A stretch of 64,000 nt of DNA from an uncultured Phycisphaerae bacterium (GTDB lineage Bacteria; Planctomycetota; Phycisphaerae; Sedimentisphaerales; Anaerohalosphaeraceae). The notes below the pieces were generated by a model, which was given only the letters and a program-made list of their open reading frames with translations, searched no databases and was not told the DNA's origin. The stretch covers positions 1 to 64,000 of the forward strand of contig CALEDR010000007.1 in the NCBI GenBank assembly GCA_937949545.1. The letters run 5' to 3'. Shown here one piece after another: positions 44,778-54,137 of this stretch (the stretch's first letter is position 1; every line of letters starts with the position of its first letter). A program made the translations under genes and the position numbers.

Positions 44778-46559
44778 TTACGGTTCAACTTGGATGGGGA
44801 CGGATATATTCCCGCTCGGAATCCAGTCCATTGACGTCTGTGTTTCTAGCCAGTTCTGCAGAGGCATTGCCGGCGTGAAGCGGCGATTATCCTGCAGGAG
44901 AAGCACCCGGCTTGACGGAAGGTCCGGCAGGTCCTGATGGCGAATGGCGATGCCGCCCCGGCCCAACAGAAGGACGGCGGTCAGCTGGTTGCGGGGCATC
45001 TGTACAATACGGCGCACCGCTTCCAGCATCGACGGCAGGTCTTCGGCGGTAAACTGATGCGGCGATGCTTTCTGAAGGAATGCCAGATATTCCCCCCGGT
45101 CCAGCACCTGAAGCATATACGTGCCTGCTTTCAGTTCCGTCGGAATCGGCAGGTAAATAGTGTGAATGGTTTTGTCGGTTCGGAAGGATTCCAACACCGT
45201 GCGGATGGTGACAGACTGGCCGGGCTTGGGTTTGTCATCGGATAATTCAGCCGCCCAGATTTCTGCAGCACGGGACCGGCCGAAAATGCGGAGGGAAAGC
45301 TCTATTGAGCGAATGCCGGCCGGCTGATAGGGATTGTTCATCAGAAGGTTGGCAATCCCGGAAAGTTCCGATGCCGGCACGAGGGCTTCCGAATCTGTGC
45401 TGATATTTTTGAACTGAATGGGTTCCTCCCCTTCGATTTCGACAGTCCCCTGATACTCCAGAGAATGTTCCTGAGGCAATTCCCCATAATAAAGGGCTGC
45501 CGACATAATGACGACCCGCAGAATTAAGGGGGTCAGCATCGGATGGACGGCCACACGGCAGTTAAACTCTTTGGTCTGTCCCAGGTCCGCACGCTCCAGG
45601 TGAATTCGCAGTGGAAGCATCGGGGGTTCCTGTCCGATTCGTCCGAAGACACCGGCGGCCTGATCCGATGTGAGTGTTCCGAGAATCGGCCCGGGAGAGC
45701 CGAATTTGAACGAAATAGACCGTCGGGCAATCGTGGTATGGATGTAGCCGGCCGCCATCGGCAGCTGGACGGCTCCAGTCCCCAGCAGACTGTGCCCGTA
45801 TCCATAAACGGTGTTTCCGACTACATCGGTGGCTGTTCCAATGGCGGCAATCGAGATGTCCCCTCCGCACAGAACGACGGACAGGACGCCGCCTGGTGTG
45901 ATTTGCCCCTGGCCCTGAGCCCCTGCGGATTCATCAGCGGCTGCGCCGGTGAATGCTGCAAAGCCAAGCGATTCAAATATCGGCTGGACGGACTGAACAG
46001 CGCCGGCGGGTGCCGACATCATTAGGGGAAGCATTGTGCGGCGGCTGGAGCAGGTCTTTCCAAGCCAGTCCAGATACCGCTTCTGGGCTTTTTCAGGATG
46101 GATGAGGTCTTTCGGTTCCGGAGCAAGAGAGGGGACCTGCCCGGAGGGTGCGGGAGTTTCTATATTCAGCATATCCTGAATTGGACGGACTAAATAAAGC
46201 GGCTCAAGTGCATCTGACCAACCGGCCGCCAGGGCCCCGGCCAGTCGTCCGTCCAGATAGACCGGCGAACCGCTGCATCCCTGAACGGACCCAACGGTTT
46301 TGAATCGCTCATCTGTGCCGACGACAAGGATGAAATCCGACCCGGGCTCGGCATTGCGGACAATGCTGAGCACCTTCAAGGGGAATCGCTCTACGGCCGT
46401 TCCCGCCAAAACCGTCAGACAGTACCCTTCCATCCCCGGCCGAACCTGCTCGAGCGGAATGTGTCGGTCGGGGTCCAGCGTCCCCGAAAGAACCGATGAA
46501 CCGGTCCCGCCGAGCAGAGAAAATATTGCCGCAACCCAAACCTGCAGGGATTTTCTCAT
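44778..46559 (-). CDS. Exported SpoIVB-type (S55) serine peptidase domain protein
   Basis: 593 residues from the ATG at 46559 (GAGG nine bases before; the ATG at 46577 has it too close). After a signal peptide (to about residue 26) comes the S55 domain: G-S-V-Q-G-C-S-G-S-P-V-Y-L-D-G (90-104) carries the serine motif, and R-P-G-M-E-G-Y precedes it. In sporulating Firmicutes SpoIVB signals across membranes; here, in a Gram-negative non-sporulator, the target is unknown. The C-terminal 350 residues are beta-rich. First gene of an apparent S55/propeller/fumarase series. Confidence 0.82.
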   Translation of the reverse strand: MRKSLQVWVAAIFSLLGGTGSSVLSGTLDPDRHIPLEQVRPGMEGYCLTVLAGTAVERFPLKVLSIVRNAEPGSDFILVVGTDERFKTVGSVQGCSGSPVYLDGRLAGALAAGWSDALEPLYLVRPIQDMLNIETPAPSGQVPSLAPEPKDLIHPEKAQKRYLDWLGKTCSSRRTMLPLMMSAPAGAVQSVQPIFESLGFAAFTGAAADESAGAQGQGQITPGGVLSVVLCGGDISIAAIGTATDVVGNTVYGYGHSLLGTGAVQLPMAAGYIHTTIARRSISFKFGSPGPILGTLTSDQAAGVFGRIGQEPPMLPLRIHLERADLGQTKEFNCRVAVHPMLTPLILRVVIMSAALYYGELPQEHSLEYQGTVEIEGEEPIQFKNISTDSEALVPASELSGIANLLMNNPYQPAGIRSIELSLRIFGRSRAAEIWAAELSDDKPKPGQSVTIRTVLESFRTDKTIHTIYLPIPTELKAGTYMLQVLDRGEYLAFLQKASPHQFTAEDLPSMLEAVRRIVQMPRNQLTAVLLLGRGGIAIRHQDLPDLPSSRVLLLQDNRRFTPAMPLQNWLETQTSMDWIPSGNISVPIQVEP

Positions 46560-46632
46560 TTTTTTAATCCTCAACATCTTCCTGATGCCTTCCTTTTTAC
46601 GGAAGGGAGTTTATAGTATGGGCAAAGAGTTC

Positions 46633-46661
46633 TTGCCTGTCAAAAGCAAACTTTTTATAAT
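46633..46661 (+). promoter_or_regulatory. Strong promoter of the TPR-rluD operon
   Basis: TTGCCT (46633-46638), 17 bp, perfect TATAAT (46656-46661). Transcription should begin near 46668, giving a leader of about 100 nt that starts with a small AGGTT/AACCT hairpin. Confidence 0.6.
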
Positions 46662-46767
46662 CAGAGGTTTTGAGAACCTTAATTCATGAACAAGCAGGCG
46701 GCTTTGAAGCCGGGAAAGCCGAACAGACCTGCCGAGCAGCCGGCATAAGCCGAGAACAGGAATTGTT

Positions 46768-47541
46768 ATGGATGCAGAACATCGTCATGAACTGAAGACC
46801 AACGAACTGGCGGAGTTTTTTGCCCAGCTGCCGGATTTTGTGCGGAAGTATTCCAACCAGATCATCGGGATTTGTCTGATTTTGACGGCCCTGGTTGTTA
46901 TTCCGCTTTGGAAGCACTGGCGTCAGGAAAGCCGTCGGGCTCAGCAGGCGGCTATGGTCTCCCGGATTCAGACCGCCCGGGAGGCTGTTACGAATGCGAC
47001 TCGGCAGACGGAGGGAGTTCAGCCGGCCTCTTTGCTTGACTCGGCGGCGGAAGAACTGAGAACTGCCTCTCAAACCGCTCCGCAGAAAGACCTTGCGGCT
47101 CTGGCACGCATTGAGGAGGCCAAACTGCTCCGCTCCGCTCTGCACCTGCAGTCAGATATGAGCCCTGAGGAAGTCTCCTCCAGACTGGCCAAAGCCCAGG
47201 AGGCCTGTCAGCAGGCCCTCACCCTGGCTCAGTCCCCGACCCTCAAAGGGCTGGCGGAGCTTCAATTAGGACTTTGTGCGGAAGAAAGCGGCCAGTACGA
47301 GCAGGCCCGCGATATCTATACTCGAATTGTGCAGAACACGGCCTATCAGGGAACATCGGTCACCGAACAAGCCCGGCAGCGGTTGGAGCAGTTGGAGGAT
47401 AATTCAGTAAAGGTTGTTTTTGCTCCAGCCCCTCCGCAGGAAAAGGAATCATCTTCCGTTGCCCTTGAAGAGCCGCAGGCCGCCCCCGCTGCACAACAGT
47501 CTCTGGTGCCGGCTCCTCCTGCTGAATCGGCAGCCCAATAG
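46768..47541 (+). CDS. Membrane-anchored TPR protein (YfgM-like)
   Basis: 257 residues. A short cytoplasmic N-terminus is followed by one membrane helix (about 30-48, I-I-G-I-C-L-I-L-T-A-L-V-V-I) and a helical TPR-like domain (about 55-210). The tail is Pro/Ala/Glu-rich. The plan resembles YfgM, which works near the Sec translocon and periplasmic chaperones, but sequence identity to YfgM cannot be judged here. AGGAA before the ATG supports the start. The pseudouridine synthase gene begins four bases after its stop. Confidence 0.75.
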   Translation: MDAEHRHELKTNELAEFFAQLPDFVRKYSNQIIGICLILTALVVIPLWKHWRQESRRAQQAAMVSRIQTAREAVTNATRQTEGVQPASLLDSAAEELRTASQTAPQKDLAALARIEEAKLLRSALHLQSDMSPEEVSSRLAKAQEACQQALTLAQSPTLKGLAELQLGLCAEESGQYEQARDIYTRIVQNTAYQGTSVTEQARQRLEQLEDNSVKVVFAPAPPQEKESSSVALEEPQAAPAAQQSLVPAPPAESAAQ

Positions 47542-47545
47542 CCGT

Positions 47546-48619
47546 ATGATAATGGACGAGGAATATCCTCTTTCAGAAAACGGCTCCGAACCGGAAACGG
47601 AGGGGTTCTCTGAACAGTCAGACGAAACGGAAGAGCTGGCGGGGGAGCGCCTTCGGTTTCGCGTGGGCTCCAATCTGAAGTTTCGCCGGCTGGATAAATA
47701 TTTGTGCGGCCGGTTTAGTCATTTCAGCCGTACCCGTCTGCAGAAACTTATCAAAGAGCAGGGGGTCAATGTCAACGGCCGGCCTGCCAAACCCAGTTAT
47801 CAGCTGCGGGCCGGCGATGAAATCGACTTGATTTTACCCCCAAGGCCTCTGCGGGAACTGATTCCGGAGAATATTCCGCTGGATGTGCTCTATGAAGATG
47901 AGCAGATTTTGGTCATTAATAAGCAGGCCGATTTGATTGTGCATCCTGCCCGGGGTTATAAACACGGTACTCTCGTCAATGCGCTGGTCTATCACTATCA
48001 AAAACTCGCCAAAGGCAGTGACGACTGGCGGCCGGGCATCGTCCATCGGCTCGACCGCAACACCACCGGTGTTCTGGTTGTGGCCAAAGACGACACATCC
48101 CACTGGAAATTGTCTCGCCAGTTTGCCGACCGCAAGACCCGCAAGACTTACCTGGCCATTGTGCACGGTACGCCGGCTCTGCGGGCGGACTGCATTAATC
48201 AGCCCTTGGGCGTGCATCCGTTTATCCGGGAGAAATTTGCTGTCCGTTCTGATATTGGCAAGGAGGCGATTACAATTTATGAAGTGCAGGAGGCCTTTCG
48301 CGGATACAGTCTGCTCAAACTCGATTTAAAAACCGGCCGCACCCATCAGATTCGTGTGCATCTGTCCTGGATGAAGCACCCGATTGTGGCCGACGACCTT
48401 TACGGCGGCAAGGTCGTCTATCCCTGGCAGATTGAAGACCGCCAGCCGGCGCCGGAAAGCCCGCTGATGGCCCGCACGGCCCTTCACGCCTGGAGGCTCG
48501 AACTGACCCATCCGGCCACCGGAGAGCCGATGACCTTTGAAGCCCCGCTGCCGGCGGATATGCAGGCCTTTCTCGATGCCCTCCGAAAATACCGCCGTGC
48601 TGACGTTCAAAAACCGTGA
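47546..48619 (+). CDS. rluD: RluA/RluD-family 23S rRNA pseudouridine synthase
   Basis: 357 residues. An acidic start (about 1-35) precedes an S4 RNA-binding domain (L-D-K-Y-L-C-G-R-F, N-G-R-P-A-K-P-S) and the catalytic domain. The catalytic Asp is in H-R-L-D-R-N-T-T-G-V near residue 170, with G-R-T-H-Q-I-R-V-H-L later. It isomerises uridines in 23S rRNA, likely the helix 69 sites if it is RluD proper; RluC or RluA-type specificity cannot be excluded. It is cotranscribed with the TPR gene. The ATG at 47552 is an alternative start. Confidence 0.9.
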   Translation: MIMDEEYPLSENGSEPETEGFSEQSDETEELAGERLRFRVGSNLKFRRLDKYLCGRFSHFSRTRLQKLIKEQGVNVNGRPAKPSYQLRAGDEIDLILPPRPLRELIPENIPLDVLYEDEQILVINKQADLIVHPARGYKHGTLVNALVYHYQKLAKGSDDWRPGIVHRLDRNTTGVLVVAKDDTSHWKLSRQFADRKTRKTYLAIVHGTPALRADCINQPLGVHPFIREKFAVRSDIGKEAITIYEVQEAFRGYSLLKLDLKTGRTHQIRVHLSWMKHPIVADDLYGGKVVYPWQIEDRQPAPESPLMARTALHAWRLELTHPATGEPMTFEAPLPADMQAFLDALRKYRRADVQKP

Positions 48620-48626
48620 TTGACCT

Positions 48627-51600
48627 TTATGGGCCGGGGGCGCGGTACATCAGTTTAAAGCGGGCGCCGTTGCGGGGATACAGAGCACGGGTTGTGGAAG
48701 TCAGCATGGCCCACTGCCAGTCATCGACTGAGCCGCCTTCGACTCCGAGGTCCAAATCGCACGTGTAGGTCCCGCGAATCACAAGCCCTGTGCCGGTGGA
48801 ATAGATGGTTCCGTCGGCATTGTACGTCGTCCAGCCGAGCGTCAGCCGGTGATTGCTTGCCGGTTCGTATTTTTCCACGATGAACTTGCCGTATCGGCCG
48901 CTGTTGGTGATGTAGGCAAAGTACGTTCCGGGCCAGAACGGGCTGCCGTCCGAACCGTCAATCGGCGAAGCGGACAGCTGGGCATCGATTGCCGCAATGG
49001 CAGTCCGGTCGAGCGCTCCGTATCCTTCCCACAGCCAGTCGTCCGTCCATGCCTCCGCATCCGTCAGGTCAATTCCGCCTGAATAATTCAAATCCGTCAG
49101 ACCGCACCAGTCGGGCGGCGTGCAGTCTGCGCGGAGCCAGACTTGAGCCAGTTGGGCGAAATCCGCCAGATTCACCCGATAATCGCGGACAAAGTCGGAA
49201 GGACTCAAATCCGTGTAAAAGCCGGCAATCCGGAAATTGTAATCCCACGTGGAGGTCCCCCATAAGCCCCAGGTTTTCATATCATAAGGTGCCGTGGAGT
49301 TGTTCAGCACATACCCCTGACTGTCCGGCCACGGGTTGTCCGTACGGGCGGCAATCGAAGAGGACAGATTGTTCAGATGACCATCCTGGACATACGAGGT
49401 GAAAATATAGGTTTTCTGTCCCCACAGATCCATGTTGACCGGGAAGAAGACCCATCCGCCGTTAAAAGAGGCAGGGACATCTTTTGTCACCGTTTTGATG
49501 ATTGTCCCGTCTGCGGCCCGTACATCCAGCACCAGCGTGACCGCGTGGCCCATTCCGGTCGGATTATAGACGTAGTCGAATCGCTTGGTGAATTGGAAAC
49601 CCGCATAGACAACCTGTGCACTGCGGGGCAGGACGATGCTTTGTCCGCAACCGACATTTCGAGGTGTCCAGTCCGGTCGGTCATCGCCGCCGAACCAGCC
49701 CTGGGCATTGTAGGTTTCTTCTTTCCGTTCAAATTCATACACCGTCAGTGCATGAGGTCCCCAGATATTATTGTTCTCATCGGCTTCTGCAATGTATTGG
49801 TCTGCATCTACCTGCACATAAATGGACTGGGGTCCCGGAATCGGATAGGAATAAGTAAGGTTCCAGGTGTATGTCTCGTTCGGCGCCAGACCCGGAACAT
49901 AGGCATAACTCTCTCCGTATTCATAGTTGCCCGGCGGGCTGGAGCGGTTAGGATAAAAGTCCAGATAGAAATTGCCGGCATTTTGGGACCCGATATTCCG
50001 TACAGTACAATGAAATGTCAGTGGCTGGTCCTGAATAGCGGTTTCTTGCTGGTCGCAGACAAACGACTCAATCACCAAATCCGGCCGAGCCGGTGTAATT
50101 CGGAACGGCTGGTCGCTTAAGTCATGTGGGTCGCCGTCGGAGGCATCCTGAATACGGATGAGGCAGTTGTTGCCGGAGGTGTTCGGCACCGTCCACAGGA
50201 AAGAGCCGTCATTGGCTGTGGAGACTGCAATCGGCGGGTCCACCCAGTGGCTGCCGCCGTCCAGGGAATAATCAATCCGCACAAAGGGAATGGTGCCCCA
50301 AGAGTTCCAAGTGATTTCCCGCGTCGCGCCCGCCGGCCAGCCCTCCCCCCCGTTGGGCTGCGTAACAGTAATCGAATACAGGAAGAATCCATTCAAGACG
50401 CTTGCTGTGTTGGAGTAGTCGGAGAAGCCTTGACTGTTAAAAGCACGAACCCGGAATTTGTAGTAGTAGTTGAAGACCAAAATCTCATTCATCTGATAAG
50501 ACATTGCATTGGGGTCGACGCTGTCTAAAACCGTCCAAGAAGAGGGCTCTGCCGCATAGCGAGACCATTTTTTGTATTCAATCTCAAAACCGCTTTCATT
50601 AGCAGAGTTGTCTTTCCACTGCAGATGAATCTGCGGAGAGGTAATGGCCGCCGTCAGGTTGGAGGGAGCCAGGGGCAGCTGCATCGTGTTGATCTCCATC
50701 TTCTGGCAGTAATTGGCGCGGGCTGCCCGCTCATCATTCCAGGCGACAACGGCTCCGAAAGGCGATGGGCCGTCTTTGGCAAAGAGGATTTTCGGATATT
50801 TCTGGTGAGCACCCGGGGTGGATGGGTACACGTCATCGTCCATCACCCAGTTTGACCACATCAGCCCTCCGGCCGCATTGACCCGGCAGGCCCGAATGTT
50901 GTAACTCAAGCCCCAGTAGTCCTGCCAGGCGGCAATCATTCCGCCTGTCGTGTCGGCACAAACCGCAGGATTTCGCTGCGAGCCGGGTGTCAGATTGTTG
51001 ATGCGGATGCCGTACAGCGCCCACTGGATATTGCCGTCGCGGTCAATGTGCTGGGCGTAAATATCGCTGTTGCCGCCCATAGCCGGCTCGTTCCGCCAGT
51101 CCGTCCAGACGGCATAGGCCCCTTCCGCTCCGTTGCTGCAAACGTCGGAGCTGATACCGTATGTCCAGGCGCTTCCGCCCACTGCCGACGCCGAGACCAG
51201 CTCCAGTCCGCCCGCCGCCCAAAGCACCGTGCCGGCATAATTGACCCGCTGAATCCGCACGTTGCTGCTCGTATTCCAGCAGACAATTGCTCCGCCCTGA
51301 CCGTCGGAGGCGGCATGAATTTCTGTAATGGTGTTGGTGGTACTACCTATCGTGACGGCGGTCCCCCAGAGCGGCACGACGGAACTGCCGCTGACGGTCG
51401 CTCGTTGGGCGACAACCTGCAGGCCGTTCAGTCCGGCGACAATCACGCCGCCTGCTCCATCGGATACGGCATCCCCCGGTTTGAAGCCCAGATTCAGGCC
51501 GTCCACGCCGCCTGTCAGGACTCCGCTGCTGTTAAAGTGCACCAGACGGTAAACCGCACTGCACTGCAGAGCAGCATACGCACCGCCGGCTCCGTCGCCA

Positions 51601-52103
51601 ACCAAAATCGGCTTGGGCTGGCTGGAGCCGCCGTCCATATATGAAGTGGTTAACACAGTCGCCGTGGCCCACAGTTTTGTGCCCAGCTGGTTGACCCGTT
51701 GGGCCTTATAAACCCACGTTTTGATGGGTGTATCGCTGATTTTCTCTACCCAGGCGACGATTGCTCCTCCGGCGCCGTCGGATATCACATCCGGATTTTG
51801 GTTGTCCAGCCCGGAAGAAAGAACTACCTCCGAAGACCAGGCCGGACCGGGAATCGGAAAGCCCCCGCTGGTTTGGCCGGTATAGTCAATCCGCTGCAGG
51901 AGAACCTGATAGCCGATATCGGCTTCCCATGCAAAATAAATCCCTCCGTCCTGGTCCGTGGCAATATCGAAACGGGAAGCTGTGGTACCGTTGACCGTAA
52001 TCGGGACGCCGCCGGAATACCAGAGCTTATCCCCATCAGCAGCAAACAATGGAGCCAATACATACAAAAGAATAAAGACCGGAAATGTATATTTTGCGGA
52101 CAT
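48627..52103 (-). CDS. Large secreted protein with propeller repeats, FnIII, CARDB and dockerin-like region
   Basis: 1158 residues, signal peptide to about residue 22. Repeats of the type D-G-A-G-G-A-I-V-A-W over residues 40-470 suggest a beta-propeller. A fibronectin-III-like domain follows (about 480-570), then a CARDB/Ig domain starting R-P-D-L-V-I-E-S-F. Near residues 1000-1060 lies a pair of calcium-loop segments (D-Y-R-V-N-L-A-D-F-A and D-L-N-Y-S-G-G-I-D-L-T-D-A-E), as in the dockerin-like modules of planctomycete surface proteins. A unique beta-rich end of about 120 residues closes it. GGGAGGGT precedes the ATG. Likely an adhesin or surface-attached protein; no catalytic motif seen. 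Confidence 0.85.
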   Translation of the reverse strand: MSAKYTFPVFILLYVLAPLFAADGDKLWYSGGVPITVNGTTASRFDIATDQDGGIYFAWEADIGYQVLLQRIDYTGQTSGGFPIPGPAWSSEVVLSSGLDNQNPDVISDGAGGAIVAWVEKISDTPIKTWVYKAQRVNQLGTKLWATATVLTTSYMDGGSSQPKPILVGDGAGGAYAALQCSAVYRLVHFNSSGVLTGGVDGLNLGFKPGDAVSDGAGGVIVAGLNGLQVVAQRATVSGSSVVPLWGTAVTIGSTTNTITEIHAASDGQGGAIVCWNTSSNVRIQRVNYAGTVLWAAGGLELVSASAVGGSAWTYGISSDVCSNGAEGAYAVWTDWRNEPAMGGNSDIYAQHIDRDGNIQWALYGIRINNLTPGSQRNPAVCADTTGGMIAAWQDYWGLSYNIRACRVNAAGGLMWSNWVMDDDVYPSTPGAHQKYPKILFAKDGPSPFGAVVAWNDERAARANYCQKMEINTMQLPLAPSNLTAAITSPQIHLQWKDNSANESGFEIEYKKWSRYAAEPSSWTVLDSVDPNAMSYQMNEILVFNYYYKFRVRAFNSQGFSDYSNTASVLNGFFLYSITVTQPNGGEGWPAGATREITWNSWGTIPFVRIDYSLDGGSHWVDPPIAVSTANDGSFLWTVPNTSGNNCLIRIQDASDGDPHDLSDQPFRITPARPDLVIESFVCDQQETAIQDQPLTFHCTVRNIGSQNAGNFYLDFYPNRSSPPGNYEYGESYAYVPGLAPNETYTWNLTYSYPIPGPQSIYVQVDADQYIAEADENNNIWGPHALTVYEFERKEETYNAQGWFGGDDRPDWTPRNVGCGQSIVLPRSAQVVYAGFQFTKRFDYVYNPTGMGHAVTLVLDVRAADGTIIKTVTKDVPASFNGGWVFFPVNMDLWGQKTYIFTSYVQDGHLNNLSSSIAARTDNPWPDSQGYVLNNSTAPYDMKTWGLWGTSTWDYNFRIAGFYTDLSPSDFVRDYRVNLADFAQLAQVWLRADCTPPDWCGLTDLNYSGGIDLTDAEAWTDDWLWEGYGALDRTAIAAIDAQLSASPIDGSDGSPFWPGTYFAYITNSGRYGKFIVEKYEPASNHRLTLGWTTYNADGTIYSTGTGLVIRGTYTCDLDLGVEGGSVDDWQWAMLTSTTRALYPRNGARFKLMYRAPGP

Positions 52104-52211
52104 TTTTCTACCCTCCCTTTTTTTAAGAAAAAAACCAATCGCTCTTTGCTCATTTCAGCAGGGCGGAACTTGGGAAAATCAGAGATGTTTGATGCCGTCC
52201 TTTTTTGAACA

Positions 52212-52239
52212 ACTATACAAAATTGGTGTTCGATTTCAA
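52212..52239 (-). promoter_or_regulatory. Promoter of the large secreted protein gene
   Basis: On the minus strand TTGAAA (52239-52234), 16 bp, TATAGT (52217-52212). It overlaps the last codons of the ABC exporter gene and predicts a leader of about 100 nt. Confidence 0.5.
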
Positions 52240-54040
52240 GAAGTTTCCGGATTAAAAAGAGGAGGAGCAGCAAGTAAATCCAGAGGAGCGGATTCCAATT
52301 GTCGGCGGAAGAAATCCCGATAAATTCCGTTTTGACTGACCAGCTGCGAGTGGGTTCCCTGCTCTACAATTCGTCCGTTTTGAAGCACAAGAATCCAGTC
52401 GGCGCCCATTACAGTGGCCAGACGATGGGCAATAATAAACGTTGTTCGTCCGCGAATCAGATTCTGCATGGCTTGCTGAATCCAGTACTCCGATTCTGAA
52501 TCCAGCGAGCTGGTGGCCTCATCAAAAATCAGGATGGGGGGATTTTTTAAGAAAGCCCGTGCAATCGTAATTCGCTGTTTTTGTCCGCCGGAGAGCATCA
52601 GTCCCCGCTCACCGACTTCCGTATCAAACCCCGCTGGCAGGGACTGAATGAACTCCAGCGCGTGAGCGGCTTTGGCGGCTTCCATCACCTCCTGGTCTGA
52701 GGCGGAAGGATTTCCGTAAAGGATATTTTCTCGAATGGTTCCGCTGAAAAGCACCGGCTCCTGCAGAACCATTCCAACAGCCTTCCGCAAAGAGGACACC
52801 TTGAGGTCCCGCACATCGATGCCGTCAATCCGCACGGCGCCGGACTGCACATCGTAAAATCGCGGAATCAGACTGACCAGGGTGCTTTTGCCCGACCCGC
52901 TGGGGCCGACCAGGGCAATCCGGCTGCCCGGCTCGGCTGTAAAGTGGATATCCTGCAGAACGGGCCGGTCCGGCTGATAGCCGAACCAAACGTGTTCGAA
53001 TTCCACGCGGCCCTGGACCGAAGGCAGGTCCACCGCATCCGGACGGCTTCGGATGTCGGGCTGCTCGTCCATAATCTGAAAGATGCGGTCCAGTGCCGCC
53101 AGGGCGTTGGCCATTACCACATTCAGCTCAGAAAACCGCTGCATCGGCAGGTACAGCGGCCCCAGATACATCATCAGCGCAACCAAATCGCCTACGGTCA
53201 TTGCTCCCTTGAGCACGCGCATTCCGCCGAATGCAATGACCGCAAGCGGAGCCAGCCCAATCAGCGTGCCGGTGACGGCCTGATTGAGTCCCTGCATCAG
53301 AATCCGCTGCATATTGATGGAAAAGAGCTTCTCGGACTGCCGGCGAAAACGCCGTTTTTCCGTCCTTTCCCGCCCGAAGGCGTGGATGACCGCCGCAGCC
53401 GAAATCCGTTCACTCACATCGCCGGACATGACAGCCAGTTCATCCTGAATCCGCATCGTCGTTGCCCGGATGCTGGTGCTGAAACGGCGGAAGAAAAACA
53501 GATAAACCGGATAGGTCGCCAGCGCCGCCAGAGCCGTCGGCACATCGATTCGAAGAATAAAGAAAAGAATCGCAATCAGGGCCGCCGCATCCATCCACGT
53601 ATTGGTCAGAGCCGTGCCGACCAGATTTTGAGCCAGCGCGATATCGCTGATGAGGCGGGAGACAATTTCCCCGCTGCGGTGCCGGCTGAAAAACGAGGCC
53701 GAAAGCCGCAGGATTCGCCAGTACAGCTCATACCGCAGATGAAACACCGCCCGGTGACTGGCCTTATCTGCATAGATGTGCCGGATGTACACAAACGGCG
53801 CATAAAGAAACAAGTACACGGCAGCCATCGCTCCGGTGCAAATCAGCAGCTGCCGCATTTTTTCTCCTGACGGCAGGGTTGGATTTAAGAATACCTGATC
53901 CACCAGATAACGCGTCACCTGCGGGGTGAGCAGCGGCACCGTAAATTTGACAATCCCCCCATCACCGCCAACACCAGATATCCGCTGTACGGCCGCACAT
54001 ATCCCAGAAAACGAATAAAATTGTTTCTCTTTTGAGCCAT
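52236..54040 (-). pseudogene. ABC exporter (MsbA-like), frameshifted near its start
   Basis: From residue 30 on, this is a normal half-size ABC exporter: six membrane helices, then an ATPase with Walker A G-P-S-G-S-G-K-S, signature L-S-G-G-Q and Walker B I-L-I-F-D-E-A-T-S-S-L-D. The proper N-terminus (M-A-Q-K-R-N-N-F-I-R-F-L-G-Y-V-R-P-Y) starts at 54040 in another frame. The frames meet at a run of six C (53955-53960, G on the coding strand); a seventh base would restore one continuous protein entering helix 1. It is either a real one-base deletion, slippage-controlled expression, or a sequencing error. Substrate unknown; lipid or drug export is typical. Confidence 0.85.
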
Positions 54041-54137
54041 TCGGATTTTGCAAAAAAAGGTCTGCCTCCTCGCAGAAAGATTCTATCCGAAAGAGGCGGC
54101 GGAAGAAAGCCCTCTTTGCAGGCGGTCTGCTCCGCCG

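Noticed and set aside
46686-46748. 20-codon reading frame in the leader of the TPR-rluD operon
   Set aside because: No ribosome-binding site and no attenuator-like residue run; the composition (many Pro, Lys, Ala) does not point to a function.
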